This document shows positions 46,563 through 56,730 of a DNA stretch of 64,000 bases, piece by piece. Source of the stretch: Piezodorus guildinii (lineage: Eukaryota > Arthropoda > Insecta > Hemiptera > Pentatomidae); the NCBI GenBank assembly GCA_023052935.1, contig CM041294.1, positions 19,616,635 through 19,680,634 on the forward strand. The letters are read 5' to 3'. The position numbers and the translations under genes are program-made. The notes beneath the pieces are model-generated. The model made no database searches. It saw nothing but the letters and a program-made list of their open reading frames with translations, and was not told where the DNA came from. Position 1 is the first letter of the stretch. Each line of letters starts with the position of its first letter.

Positions 46563-49500
46563 ATAGTCTAGTGCTATGTTTTTGACCGGATGATTTCCTA
46601 AGGAAGCGGTATCTTCAAAAACTAGCTTACTTGATATAATGTATGTTTAGACTAATATTGCTGAAACCATTGGGTTTCCTTTCCAGAGGTATAGTGTTAA
46701 CCGATCCAAGTAATTCCACCTACTATAATACCACCGGGGAATATTAAAGTAAACAAGTTTTAATAAATGACACCATTATTTAAAATTAACTTACACATAT
46801 CCATTATATTAACACATTGCCTATCACTTTGATTGAGAATACTGAGGGAAATTTTGACAACTAAGTTTGCCATAAAATATTACGAAACGAAATAACTTTA
46901 TAACACTAGGCTGGTGAAGGTGGAATCAGTGTTAGGCGCCCCTTCCAGCTGCTAAATGACCGCCGGCGGACTTCGCTTCTTTTTGAGGATGGACCTCAGC
47001 TGTTCTCTTGCTGGACTTCAACTCTCGTGGCTGGAATAAGACTATCCTTTTCGAATCTTCTCTCTCCTCGTCGGGCTGAAATGGGAAGTGCCCCAAGCCG
47101 AGGGTCCTTTGTCCTAGCGTCTAGAAAGTTCTAGGCTATCTCGGGGTGTCCATAGGAAATTCAGGGGGAGATAGATAGACGTCTTTTGATCTTTCGCCGA
47201 CAAAGACTTATTAATATTTTTAGACTTATTAATAATTATATGATTGATGTATTAATTATTCAATAATGAATCCAGAGCCCTCAGTATTCTTAATACATAA
47301 CACAAGTATAGTCCCCACGTAGCTTCTTTGGATGTTTGATCTTTTGGCAGTCATTAATAAGGATTTCTAATCAATATGAAATTTAGTTTCGTCATTTTTA
47401 AGATATGACAAAGTAGTTTTTTTTTTGTCTTTTTTTATTCCTATTTTATTGAATTTTACAACTGTATTAACATAAATACAATAAGTAAAACTGTTGAATT
47501 AGAGTAAAGGGTGTGAAAGGCTTGTAAAGAAACTACCCAGCGGTAGAACTTCGATGTTTATTTAAGTAAGTAGATCCCGAGGCCATCTTCTTTTCAATCG
47601 AATCGGAGGGTTGTCAGGAATATGTGAGGTTGATAGGTTGCGGACAAGAGGGTTAATATGGGCTGGAAGTTTGGAATTAAAAAGGTCGTTATGGATGATT
47701 TTATTTGTGACGAAATAAGGAGCATTTAGGATTTTGTGAAGGATTTTGGATTGTAAGGATTGGATACGGGAGGAATTAGATGACTTAGTAGAGCTCCAAA
47801 GCTCGATTCCTTATGTCCAGATGGGTCTGATGACGGTAACATAAATAGTAATCGGTATCTACGGGCAGTCTCTTGTTTTAGTCTCGTGTGATCATTCCAT
47901 GTAAGACGTTTGTCAAGATGGAGTCCTAGGTATTGGATTTTTTCAACAGGCATGAGTGGGGTATTATTAAAGGATACAGTGGGGCAGGAGGTTATCGGCT
48001 TACGATAGAGTAGTTAAAACAAAAACTAATCGTATGCTGGATGGGTTAGAAAATCGACCCATAATTTGTTTTCTTTTTCATTGGAATTCTCCATACAATC
48101 AAAACATACACATTACTCTCAAATATATACTGTATAGTAATTATTATTGTTAATTTATTTGTTTATCGCATTTAGGAACTGTGTCACACTTAGATTTCAT
48201 CAGGTTATAAAAGTCGTTCTTATAAGCTGTGGACTCCAGAATTATGTGCGTCAGACTCTTATTCTGATCACATTTATCACACTTAGAGGAGTTAAGGACC
48301 CAGATTCGGAGTAGGTAAACATTTCACCCAACGTGGTTTGATCTGAGTTAGGGGAAATTTTTGACGATGTACTTTGTTAGGTTCATGTCATAAAACCACG
48401 GTATGTCCAGGATACGTTGTACATTCGTTTTATTGAATCTCCAGCGACGGACTCCCCATAATGTTCTGAACACATATTTAATAACCTTTTAAAATCAAAA
48501 TAAATAAATCTTTTTAAGTGTGGTGCAAACTAATATAAAAAATATTTCTAGATGTATGTTCGAAGACGTTATTAACCATGCATCCGTACTACTGTGTGTT
48601 GTTGGTTATATCTGTTGCATAACAAAAAAAAAACTATATTTTTTTCATAGCACTTGATCCTGCTTTGCCAATATATGCGGATTTGGAACTCTCTAAGAGA
48701 TTGGACCCAGATGATGCTAAATTCGTGGTAGTTATCCACACAGCAGGAGCCGAACTTGGTTTCTTGGAGCCTATAGGTCATGCAGATTTCTACCCTAACG
48801 GTGGCTTTAACCCGCAACCTCAGTGTATTTCTAGTCGCCATTTCTGGGGTAAGCTCTGCCTTTTAAATGAATATTAATCAAGTGATTTTTTGCTGATGCT
48901 TCAGAATTCTCGCTTAATTTTCTTATGTAGGATTTATTTCCGTAAGATGTATGTATTTTTTTTTCTGTCAATCAATATCTAATATACTGCATATTTCACT
49001 TTTATAGTTGATATTCTGGTTCAGCTGGTATGTAGTCATAATGCGGCCGTCCAGTACCTTTCAGAAAGTGTTGCAGGAGGTTTTCCTGCCACCAAATGTA
49101 CCAATTGGGAAGACTTTAAAAATGATTTTTGTATAGATTGGCCGACTGTACGATTGGGTTTCGATATACCCTCAGAGTAAGTAATGTTAAATTTATATTA
49201 TTGTTAAATTTCTATTTTGATAATCAACTTCGTAAATATTTTTGAAATTCCACACAGTTAAAATTTGATGTGTCATTATGTATTATTAATTTATTATTAT
49301 TTCTATGAGTCGGTGAAACGGTCATGTCAACATCTGTAAAATTCAGAGTATAATGCTATAAATAGCAATATTTTTTTTTTACAATCGCAATACTTTCCCT
49401 TACTATATGTTTCATATATAAGTAAGTTAAAAGTAATAAAATGTTATTGAATTTTGTTAATTTCAGTGTACGTGGAATGTTCTTCCTAAGAACAAGAAGT

Positions 49501-49626
49501 GGTCCACCTTTTGGCGATCCTCTGGACTGCAGCCGTCGTGGCAGAGAGGGGTTGTACGCAATGAGCTGCTCTACCTCGAGAAAGAAGCCACCAAAGACAG
49601 TCCTGGATTGTTACTGCTTATACTAG
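36665..49626 (+). CDS. Secreted lipase of the pancreatic lipase family, 7 exons
   Basis: Exons 36665-36704, 39588-39660, 42187-42326, 45541-45777, 48651-48848, 49008-49176 and 49467-49626 join in frame to 338 residues, all with AG/GT borders (five of six donors GTAAGT or GTAAGC). Residues 1-14 (MELCRILVLSSALA) are a short signal peptide, so the enzyme should be secreted. The oxyanion-region motif is LFHGFGG (66-72). Ser138 sits in G136-Y-S-L-G140-AHVAG (most relatives have GHSLG), Asp166 in ALDPALP, His240 in CSHNAAVQYLSESV: the triad is complete. GFLEPIGHADFYPNGG (200-215) is typical of insect members. The lid loop between Cys222 and Cys238 is short, which in this family often goes with phospholipase A1 or galactolipase-like rather than classical triglyceride activity; substrate is unknown. 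The C-terminal RGMFFLRTRSGPPFG matches the family and the PLAT domain is absent. Introns 1-4 are packed with mobile elements. Confidence 0.92.
37830..38310. repeat. AT-rich tandem-like repeat in lipase intron 1
   Basis: The block ATTTCACACCTAAATACGCC with CATAACTTAGTTTTTT and GAAGATAGAGAAAAA recurs about three times (37938, 38074, 38257) at spacings of about 136 and 183 bp. A related block lies at 50690-50850, and the 10650/11219/14103 repeats share its CGCGAATAATTA words. Confidence 0.7.
38311..38525 (-). pseudogene. Jockey-type LINE fragment in lipase intron 1
   Basis: The - strand matches Jockey pieces: a Q..KILNALYFFTNK-like region at 38340-38400 and, jumping, FLDLKQAFDQVWFTKF at 38420-38480, the first catalytic-aspartate motif. 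The jump shows an internal deletion. Confidence 0.65.
38690..38981 (+). mobile_element. tRNA-derived SINE, family 1, with target duplication
   Basis: Head: GTGGCTGAGTGGCTAGCGCG (A box) and GGTTCTGAGTTCAAATCCCA (B box). Body: GGGGCTTTTATAAGGA and GGATTCACTCACAGCCTC. Tail: GCCCAGGGCCTACACGGCCT and GGAAGAA. An 11-bp target duplication GTTCAATCTTG flanks it (38679-38689 and 38982-38992). This is the best reference copy of the family and lies in lipase intron 1. Confidence 0.92.
39082..39162. repeat. (TA)n microsatellite
   Basis: Two AT-repeat runs broken by ACATATAATA, followed by a second tract at 39330-39370. Both are in lipase intron 1. Confidence 0.9.
39700..41230. other. Lipase intron 2, first part
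   Basis: AT-rich. 40540-40700 carries, inverted, the ATCTTGAAACGCAAGCCTTC and TTATTGAAAATAATAAACCA words of the AT-rich repeat at 10650 and 14103. A-runs and an ATATTATTATATA tract lie near 40380-40430. No exon was seen. Confidence 0.45.
41231..42087 (-). mobile_element. Helentron-like element in lipase intron 2
   Basis: On the + strand it starts TACTTTCACTTACTATATATAG (the 3' terminal palindrome in inverse) and ends TGCCCGCACCAGA, the inverse of the 5' end. The 5' subterminal repeat itself is deleted in this copy. It ends 99 bp before lipase exon 3. Confidence 0.75.
42395..42800 (-). pseudogene. Jockey-type LINE 3' end in lipase intron 3
   Basis: Antisense 3' untranslated region: TTTATTGAGATATATTACAA, CAGCCGCATCACTGGTG and GCCAGTGGAGG blocks as at 55680-56330. 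It stops before any RT sequence. Confidence 0.75.
42900..43128 (+). pseudogene. CR1-like LINE 3' untranslated end
   Basis: GGTCTCTCGGCCAGACAAGA and the terminal GGACTTAGTCCCAAAATTAG with (ATT)n match the end of the 30275-31130 element (GGTCTTGTGGCCAGACACAT, GGGACCCAGTCCCAGAATAA). No coding remains. Confidence 0.65.
43165..43340 (+). mobile_element. Helentron-like element, 5'-end fragment
   Basis: CGCGCGCAACAAACGACTTTCA corresponds to the 5' end and subterminal repeat of the family. The matching region ends after about 100-150 bp. Confidence 0.55.
43348..43596 (+). other. GC-richer coding-like segment, unidentified
   Basis: An open frame of about 80 codons with compositional bias unlike its surroundings: MAIGRANMKAHSS, RQLKVKNVAQTPKK, KPTDTGRQPEHPEELIIEAR, PSNPAAAQRI. 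The match to ordinary sequence ends at about 43575, where the mariner-type end begins. An AG precedes the coding-like part at 43371-43372. It lies in lipase intron 3 but does not fit the lipase reading frame. It could be a captured exon or an old transposon-protein piece; I do not recognise the protein. Confidence 0.4.
43578..43697 (-). mobile_element. Mariner element end fragment
   Basis: Matches 32497-32612: TAACTGTTTAC..TTAAATATGTAAACATTCG, CAAAATCCTTTATGTATTTC, AAAAACGGACATTTCATG, then AACAACCCA. Only the 5' untranslated end of the mariner and its inverted repeat remain. Confidence 0.8.
43737..44129. mobile_element. Small inverted-repeat element (393 bp)
   Basis: TAATTGAGGCGTTGATTTCC at 43737, continuing AAAAGGTACTA, is inverted at 44099-44129 with one mismatch in 31 bp. 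The interior is AT-rich non-coding. The ends TAATTGAG/CTCAATTA suggest a TA target. It lies in lipase intron 3. Confidence 0.7.
44562..45460 (-). mobile_element. Helentron-like element, best-preserved copy
   Basis: About 900 bp. + strand left end: ACTTTCACTTACTATATATA, containing the perfect 18-bp palindrome CTTACTATATATAGTAAG. Right end: GGTAAGTGAAAGTCGTGTGT then GCCCGCACCAGAT. ACTTTCACTTAC and GTAAGTGAAAGT are inverted copies, but the right one lies about 21 bp inside the conserved end while the left one is terminal. No open frame of note. It ends 80 bp before lipase exon 4. Confidence 0.8.
45778..46497. other. Lipase intron 4, first part
   Basis: AT-rich with no recognised feature. Confidence 0.4.
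46498..46562. repeat. (TA)n(TG)n microsatellite
   Basis: Two TA runs separated by TATTATA, ending in GTGTGTGT. Confidence 0.9.
46563..47495. other. Lipase intron 4, includes a GC-rich unique block
   Basis: 46910-47190 is GC-rich and resembles no repeat in the window. Elsewhere AT-rich. Confidence 0.4.
47500..48005 (-). pseudogene. Jockey-type LINE C-terminal part in lipase intron 4
   Basis: The frame 47726-47953 reads PVEKIQYLGLHLDKRLTWNDHTRLKQETARRYRLL, then in shifted frames IWT.GIELWSSTKSSNSS, QSKILHKILNAPYFVTNKI and PPIRLKRRWPR to a stop near 47570. The 3' untranslated region runs to about 47500. Confidence 0.85.
48160..48485 (-). pseudogene. LINE C-terminus with Cys-His motif in lipase intron 4
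   Basis: The - strand reads GVRRWRFNKTNVQRILDIPW, then a SSKCDKCDQNKSLTHIILES motif (CxxC..H) and NLMKSKCDTVPKCDK. This is the end of an I- or R1-type ORF2, similar in layout to 3621-3890. Stops interrupt it. No RT part remains. Confidence 0.6.
49372..49437 (+). mobile_element. Helentron-like element, 3'-end fragment
   Basis: CAATCGCAATACTTTCCCTTA, ATATATAAGTAAG and TTAAAAGTAA match the 3' end of the family. It ends about 30 bp before lipase exon 7, so it sits within the branch-point zone of intron 6. Confidence 0.6.
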
Positions 49627-49689
49627 TGTCACAGAGTGTTATGATCTGGATTATATTTAGATATTATCCATACCAGTAAATTCAGTTGT

Positions 49690-49695
49690 AATAAA
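49690..49695 (+). terminator. Poly(A) signal of the lipase gene
   Basis: AATAAA lies 64 bp after the stop codon at 49624-49626 and just before an A-run. Confidence 0.7.
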
Positions 49696-49699
49696 ATAT

Positions 49700-50024
49700 A
49701 CAAAAAAAAAAACACAACATCATAATGATCATTCTTTGTTTGCGTTTAATAAGCATTGTCGTTTTGTTTGAGGAAATCTACTAACATTTGAAAATATTAA
49801 CGTTTATTCTTTAATCATGTATTTTGGAATTTGTGTTCATATTCAAAGTTAGCAAACAATCCACTGAAATGCGGTGGGCGACAGACGGCAAAGAAAATGA
49901 TTTTTTTTATTCGTTATTTGGAGTCTACGTACCTTGAAACATAACCAGTCAAATTTTTGGAGGGAGAGAGTATTTTTTTTTTTTTTTTGTCGATTACAAA
50001 GGTTTATTATATAAAATAATAAAA
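49700..50024. other. Intergenic sequence after the lipase gene
   Basis: AT-rich. 49905-50015 repeats, inverted, the CCTTGAAAC and TCGATTACAAAGGTT words of the AT-rich family. Confidence 0.4.
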
Positions 50025-50333
50025 AAACCTGTACCACTACAACCCATGAAGGGTCTTGGGCTCAGTACATATAGAGATTCGTACTGTTTCTAGGCCAACG
50101 ACAGAGCAATGAGGTGATTAGGCCTTAATCACGCTCAGCCGCCAGGTTTTTCCCCAATTAATTTGGGTACCCACTTTATAGAGGCTGGGTCGGCCCCAGA
50201 AGGGTCTCCATACCCTAGGGTCGCCCCCCGACTGAATTAACAGAATAAATAATATTCCGCCACAGCCGGGATTCGAACCCAGGACCCGGAGCACAGCAGA
50301 CTAGTGCTCTATCCACTAGACCACGCCGCTCCC
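50025..50333 (-). mobile_element. tRNA-derived SINE, family 2
   Basis: The - strand head reads GGGAGCGGCGTGGTCTAGTG then GATAGAGCACTAGTC (A box) and GGGTTCGAATCCCGG (B box), very close to a real tRNA. The body carries ACCTGGCGGCTGAG and the tail TACTGAGCCCAAGACCC. The non-tRNA tail, and the second copy at 24196-24425, show it is a SINE and not a tRNA gene. Confidence 0.9.
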
Positions 50334-50370
50334 ATAAAATAATAAAACAAAACTTAAATTATTCTTTTTC

Positions 50371-50412
<42 letters not shown>
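50371..50412. repeat. Poly(T) tract
   Basis: Run of about 35 T residues. Confidence 0.9.
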
Positions 50413-50413
<1 letters not shown>

Positions 50414-50855
50414 TGGATTACAAAGTTTCATTATTTAAAATAGTAAACAAAGATTACATTCTTTTGGTATATCGTTTTCAATAACGAAACTAAAAAAAAA
50501 ACTGTCCAATAAACGCCGTCCGCTACATTTCTCCAAAACTACAAGACCAATTTTTTTGAAATTCGGCACAAAAACAGTAGGGCATGCAATGGTGATCCCA
50601 ACACCTATACGTTGATATCAGCTGGCTATTTTTAAAATGGTGGCAAATTAAATGTGATTTAATTAAGATTTAATTTTTGAAAATAGAGAAAAATGTACTA
50701 GTGTTTTTTGACCAAAAAACCGCGAATAATTATATTAAAGAGAAAATATTGAAATTTTACTCATAAATTCGCCATAACTAGTCATTCTTGAGGATCAAGG
50801 AAATATTTATCAGTGTTTTTAACCAAAAAAACTATATTTAATTATAATAAATATG
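50413..50855. other. AT-rich repeat region
   Basis: 50690-50850 matches the AT-rich family (CCGCGAATAATTATATTAAA; CATAAATTCGCCATAACTA). No gene. Confidence 0.5.
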
Positions 50856-52537
50856 GTGCGCGCAACACACGAATTTCACTTACCATCCTTGTTAAAATCA
50901 ATTTAAGTTTTTGAATACCGTTAGAGGCCTTTGACCGAGTCTGGCACCCGGGATTGCTTTACAAGCTCCGTCTATCCCTCTCTCTTACCTATTTTCTTAT
51001 TATCCAATCCTACCTCGCTGATAGATCTTTCAAAATAAATTACAATAGTTCCTATTCCTCCCTATTTTCTCAATCTGCTGTTGTTCCTCAAGGCAGCATC
51101 CTAGGACCCGTTCTTTATACAGTCTATACAGCTGATATCCCAACTCATCCTAACACATTTCTTTCTATCTATGCTGATGACACGTGTGTGCTATCAGTAG
51201 ATAATGATCCAGTTACTGCCTCCCACACTCTTCAATCCCACATCCGAGACCTTGAAGTATGGTGCAAGAATTAGAGGATTACTAACAAATCCCACTAGAT
51301 AACATTTACCCTTCATCGTAAACCAATGACTTCCTGCCCTACAGTATCCTTTAATGACACTCCACTAGCTCCTGTTGAACAGATTCGATACCTAGGGCTC
51401 CACTTTGACAAACTTCGTAAACGACAAGAAACTGCCCGACGTTTTCGACTACTTCAACACTTACTGGACAAACGCTCCAAGCTTCCACTTAATTACAAAA
51501 GACTCATAGACTCATTTATATGACCATCATTAGACCGATATGGACTTACGGAGTAGAGTATGGGGCTCGACTAAACCATCGAATTCCTCTCGTATCCAAT
51601 CCTTACTATTCAAAATCCTTCGAAAAATCCTCAATGCTCCTTATTTTATCACAAATACGCTCATTCATAAAGACCTTAATATTCCATTGTTGCTGACTAA
51701 GCCCGAACCAGGTACCATTCCTTCCATGAAAAGCTCTATCCTAGCTTCCTCTTCAATTCCTGATAATCCTCCAAGGCGTCTGAAAAGAAGATGGCCACGG
51801 GACCTTCTAGTTTAGAGTGTTTTTAGAGTGCTGCCACTGGGTAGTGTCTCTACATGTATTTCATGACAGGTTTACACATTACCATCACATTTACTAGATG
51901 TATTTTTATTTAATACGGTTGTAAATATCAATAAATATGTTTAAACAAAAAAAAAAACCGTTATAGATGAAATTAGTTTAAAGAATTAATTAAATTGATT
52001 TTCGATAGCATGTTTCTATATCTTAATCTATATTATTAATCTATATTTAATCTATTATATTATTATATAAAACAATCAGTTAATTTTATTCGCTTTTCAT
52101 CACTCCTCATTATATTTTACAACTTTGTGCATAAAATAATATATTTTCTATAAAAACACAAGTTACATTAAAAAATACTTTTCCACTTTACACTTTCAGA
52201 TTATTAACGAATTCATTCAACTTATATATTTAACGGTTTTTAATCAATGCTAACAACTAGAAATGGTTATTTTTTTTCGAATGTACAAAATTGAAGATAT
52301 TTGTTTTTTGATTTTGTTTTTTTATACCCTCTGTTTTATTTTTACACAAAATACAATACAAATATGATATGTACATTTGTCACAGATATTTGTCCTTTAA
52401 TTACCCGAAGGTACAAAATTGAAGATACTTTAGAGAAAGAAAATTTAAACTACCGCCATTTAAGCCCTGCCAGACTATTTCAATGAGAATAAAACCGACA
52501 TGATATAAAGCTCATTAAATTTTACATCGATATAGCG
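50856..52537 (+). mobile_element. Helentron-like element split by a Jockey LINE
   Basis: The left piece (50856-50932) has GGTGCGCGCAACACACGA and CACTTACCATCCTTGTTAAA, then GAATACCGTTAGA. After the LINE the family continues at 51958 with CCGTTATAGATGAAATTAG and proceeds through the middle blocks to CATCGATATAGCGAGTTTA (52537), where it is cut. The ACCGTTAGA/ACCGTTATA words on both sides of the LINE are its target duplication. Confidence 0.8.
50933..51957 (+). pseudogene. Jockey-type LINE nested in a Helentron-like element
   Basis: 5' truncated at the first RT aspartate motif (EAFDRVWHPGLLYKL). Then SYLADRSFKINYNSS, VPQGSILGPVLYTVYTADIP (motif 4), SIYADDTCVLS (catalytic box), LGLHFDK with a short deletion after it, LLQHLLDKRS, LWGST-like, NAPYFITN, HKDLNIP and PPRRLKRRWPRDLLV to the stop at 51813-51815, the 3' untranslated region and an A-tail. 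Stops and frameshifts at about 51274, 51320 and 51523 inactivate it. Confidence 0.88.
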
Positions 52538-53339
52538 AGTTTATTTATTTTTCGATGGTTTCAGTTTGACCAAGTAAAATAAATAACTCTTACGGATCCG
52601 AACTGCACCAGTTCACGGTCCGAACCAGACCCCTAAAAATGTGAAACGCTTTACGATTTTGCGTGTCATCCTTGAGTGAGGGCTATGCTAATATTCTCTG
52701 AATCGTTCCAATCTTAGTATATATACCGCCGAAGTGAGTGAAATTCCCATTTGTTGAGTTGCCATTAACACATTAAGAGCATAATGAAGAATCTTGAAGA
52801 CGATCTCTGACAAACAAACAAAAGGGAGATATATTTCCAAATAAACCTATTTAGACATATTACTTATGTTGAAATTGGTCTTTTTTATTTTATTATTATT
52901 TTATTTGACACCATCCACCAATAGGCCTAGGCCCAATTACAGGTGGTAAATCATACAAAAAAAATACATTACAATACAATGATTGAAATAATAAAAATAT
53001 TTTTAATTCAAACTAAATAGTAATGTTCTACATACCAGCTTAATTTATATAATGAAACAAAAAAAAAAAAAGATATATATCTTACAAATATCATAATCGA
53101 ACTAAAAAAGAAATAAAACTTTGAACAATTCATCATATATATACTCCTAAAGAATTACTTATATTAAGATAAAAAAAACAAAACAATAAAAGATAGAAAC
53201 AAAAAGAAGCAGAGAAATAGAAAAGTAAATAAAAAAAACGAGAAAAAGAAAGGTCTTGGGAATTTTACGAATTTATTTATAGATGCCCAGCGAATCCAGC
53301 ATTATAGTATCTGCCATTTTCTGGAGCTGATTCTTTTCC
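52538..53339. other. Intergenic sequence
   Basis: 52560-52790 has moderate GC and no recognised motif; 52870-53300 is AT-rich with A-runs. Nothing assigned. Confidence 0.4.
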
Positions 53340-53995
53340 AGTTTATATTTTTCCAACCTTCGTCGTAAACCTACGCCATCCTGCCCTACAGTGTCCTTTA
53401 ATAATATTCCGCTAGTCCCGGTTGAACAGATTCGCTATCTAGGACTCTTACTTGACAAACGACTAACTTGGAATCCGCACACAAGATTGAAACGACAAGA
53501 AACTGCCCGCCGCTTTCGCTTACTTCAACACTTACTGGACAGACGCTGCAACCTTCCGCTTAACTACAAAAGGCTCATCTGTATTACCATCATAAGGCCT
53601 ATATGGACGTACGGAGTTGAGCTTTGAGGCTCTACTAAACCATCGAATTCTTCTCGTATTCAATCCTTTCAATCCAAAATCCTTCGAAAAATCCTCAATG
53701 CTCCTTACTTTGTCACCAACAAACTCATCCATAAAGACCTTAATGTCCCATATGTTGCTGATTCGGCCCGTACTAGGTATCATTCCTCCCATGACAAACT
53801 CCACTCTCATATTAACCCACTATTTTCAATCCTTGCTTCCTCTTCCATTCTTGACAATCCTCCGAGGCGTTAAAAAGAAGATGGCCAAATTCTCTTCATG
53901 TCTTTTCATGTATATTATCTATATTATGAGCCAATTTACTTGATGTATTTAATACACTACTACAGTTGTAAATTTCAATAAATTAATATATATAA
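53340..53995 (+). pseudogene. Jockey-type LINE C-terminal part
   Basis: SFNNIPLVPVEQIRYLGLLL, DKRLTWNPHTRLKRQETARR, IWTYGVEL then a stop replacing W of LWG (TGG to TGA at 53626), then in the same frame the QSKIL, NAPYFVTNKLIHKDLNVPY and PPRR parts. The 3' untranslated region runs to about 53995. Old, 5' truncated. Confidence 0.85.
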
Positions 53996-54969
53996 AAAAA
54001 CTTCGCTAATGGTATGGTTCCTCTGCTTCCGAACCATAGCTCATTGACAGATAATGTTTTTTGCCCAACTCCTAACGCCGATATATATATATATACGAAT
54101 ATGCTAAGTTTCAAAATATTGTTTTTTATGATTTTGGCAGACAGAAAAAAAAACCTTGAGTCCTTTCTATATATATTTTTCTGTGTTTTTCTAAACGTTA
54201 ATCCGAAAATTTTTCTATTTTACAGCCTTTAGTCTTTGTCATTTTCACTTCAATTATTCATTACCCATGACTAAGGAGGTTGTGTTTATAATAAATAAAT
54301 TTTCCGGTGGGATTAACATCGGGATGGCACAGATGGGGGCAGATAATTAGATCGAGATGAGCACTGGCCTGGATTCCCTACTCACTATAATTAATTAAGG
54401 ATAAGCGAAACTGAGATTAGTGGCTTCCAACCGCCCTCCAGCAAAAACCAGCTGTCAACCCTCCAGGATCCTCTTTTTGTTTATTTATTTCCATCAGGGT
54501 CCTAAATTTTATTTTGATAATCATCAATTATTAAAATCGAGAAAGAAGCCCAGAATAAAAAAAAATATTTGATTCTTATAAAGTATTATTTGTAAATCGA
54601 ATATCTATAAATTGTTTATAGAAAGTTTTTTCTATTTATATTAAACTGAATATTGGAAATTTTTAGAAGAGTATAACCCCACTCCCACTCTAATCCATTT
54701 ATATTTACGTATATATATTTCGAATTATATATAGAATGAATTATATATTTATGAATTTACGTATATATGAAAACGATTTCTGGCAGAAAATCGTGCCTTT
54801 TTCAGGTTAAAACAAACCTAATGGGGTTACAATTAATGTTGTAAAGCCCCAAGATAGTACTCAGGATATGCCAGCCTGATTGCACAAGTCATTGTCTACA
54901 CACCGGAAGCCTGAAGTCTATAAATATAGTATTGAATAGTTCTGAAAACATCGCAAAATATCATTTTTT
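53996..54969. other. Intergenic, includes a GC-richer unique block
   Basis: 54300-54475 is GC-richer with no repeat signature; the rest is AT-rich. Confidence 0.4.
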
Positions 54970-55252
54970 TCTGTTGGCGCGACAGACCGTGTAGGCGCGG
55001 TGTACATTGCTGTGAGAATACACTCGCGCTGCTCAAATTTTATAGGGTAGGGTCATAACTCCTTACGCCAAATTTTCGTGAGTAGCCATTAGTTGGCTGA
55101 CGGGTCTCACATACCCGGAGGAGTGGCTGTGAGTGAATCCCCATTGAATTAAATTCTTAATGAAAAAGTCGCTCCCAAAAGGGACTGGGATTCGAATTCA
55201 TAACCTTTGGTGGAAGAGCCTAGCGCATTAGCCACTCAACCACGGGCTCTCC
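54970..55252 (-). mobile_element. tRNA-derived SINE, family 1
   Basis: The - strand head has an A-box-like GTGGTTGAGTGGCTAATGCG, a B-box-like GAATTCGAATCCCAG, the GGATTCACTCACAGCCACTC body and GGTATGTGAGACCCGTCAGC, with the tail GCCTACACGGTCTGTCGCGC. All blocks match 38690-38981 in order. Confidence 0.88.
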
Positions 55253-55494
55253 ACAGGCAATGTTTGGAAACTGAAAAAGGACATCTCTTCCCAACCTGGA
55301 GGAAGGAAAATTCCTGGAATCCCCTAATACTTTATGCGAATCCTCAATCCTTAATAATTTATAGAGTGGGACCCTCAGACTCCTTCCCCTTATATTTAAG
55401 TTAAAACTAAAGTAAAATTAGTCAGCATTAGAGAAATTTGTCCATTCCTTTATTTTGAAACAGAACGTTATTTAATCACTAATTGTTTTCTTGA

Positions 55495-55668
55495 AAAATA
55501 TTTATTTATTCGAAGATATATTACAATCTGTCAAAATGGACAATAATAATATTGCTATAAGATTACATTCATAGAATATTTACAATATATCATACAAAAG
55601 TAAAGTCAAATTACATAAAATGAAACTCAAATAAAAAAAGGTATATAATAACAAAATTTATAATTTTT
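55495..55668 (-). pseudogene. Jockey-type LINE 3' end piece
   Basis: Antisense 3' untranslated block (TTTATTCGAAGATATATTACA, ATTACATTCATAGAAT). A second copy of the same block begins at 55680, so two insertions lie in tandem. Confidence 0.65.
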
Positions 55669-55679
55669 TTTTTTTTTAG

Positions 55680-56730
55680 ATTTAATTTATTTATTGAGAT
55701 ATATTACAATTTGTTACAAAATGAACAATAATAATAGTGATATGAGACCACATTCATACAATATGTACAGAAAATAATAATAATAGCCAAATTACATAAA
55801 ATAGAAAATAAATAAATTCATATATATACAATAAAATAATAATAAATAACAAAACAAAACAAATCGAAACAACAACCTTTAATTAAGATAAATAAAAAGT
55901 TGGCAAATAAATAAACATCATACAAACAATCATAACTATATACAACATATACAACTGCTAAAGGGACCGCGAATCCAAGAGATCCCAACGCCTCTATCTC
56001 AGCCTCATCACTGGTGTGAGCCAGTGGAGGCTGAGTTAGGGCGCTGTAGCCACAAACATACCGTACATGAGTGGAGGATCTGACCAGTGTCAGACCTCCA
56101 ATTTATAAAATAACTAAATATTACGGTTAACATAGAAATAAACAAAACATGAACGCACTCACACTTATATACAAAATTTACAATTTGCTGGGGAACCCCG
56201 GAAGGAGACCCCCTTCCCCTCACTTGTGGAAGGGCAAGCAGAATCCGAGGAATCCCAGCGCCTCCCTCTCAGCCGCATCACTGGTGAGAGCCAGCGGAAG
56301 GTGAGTGAGGGCGCCATAGCCACAAAAACACCGCACATGAGAGGAGAATCTGACCTGTGTCAGAACTCCAGAATAGATATTTAAAAAAGATCGCGGGGCC
56401 ACTGCCGTTTCAACCTTCTAGGAGGATTGTATGGATGAGTGGAGCTGGATAGGGATTGCGCTTGAGGATTAAGATGATGAATAAGGTTGTGATGGAATTT
56501 GGAAAATTTGGATATAATCAGATTTAAAATAAATGGAACATTAAGGTCGTGGTGCAAGGTATAGTTGGTGACATAATAAGGAACATTTACTATTATTCGG
56601 AGGACTTTGGATTGAAAGGATTGAATGCGTTTGATGTTGGTATGTTTAGCTGTCCCCCACAGTTTAAGTCCGTAGGTCCAGATAGGCTTCAGTATTGTCT
56701 TGTAGATTAATAATTTGTTTTCAACTGTAA
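55680..56730 (-). pseudogene. Jockey-type LINE 3' end and C-terminus
   Basis: The - strand reads from 56725: LTVENKLLIYKTILKPIW, TYGLKLWGTAKHTNIKRIQS, a VPYYVTNYT and HHDLNVPF segment, and the final PPRR motif near 56420, in frames with several breaks. The long 3' untranslated region (56400-55680) contains two copies of the CAGCC(G/T)CATCACTGGTG block (56000 and 56270), indicating an internal duplication in the 3' region. Confidence 0.8.

Noticed and set aside
50258..50333. A possible functional tRNA gene on the - strand
   Set aside because: A and B boxes are good, but the sequence continues into a SINE body shared with 24196-24425.
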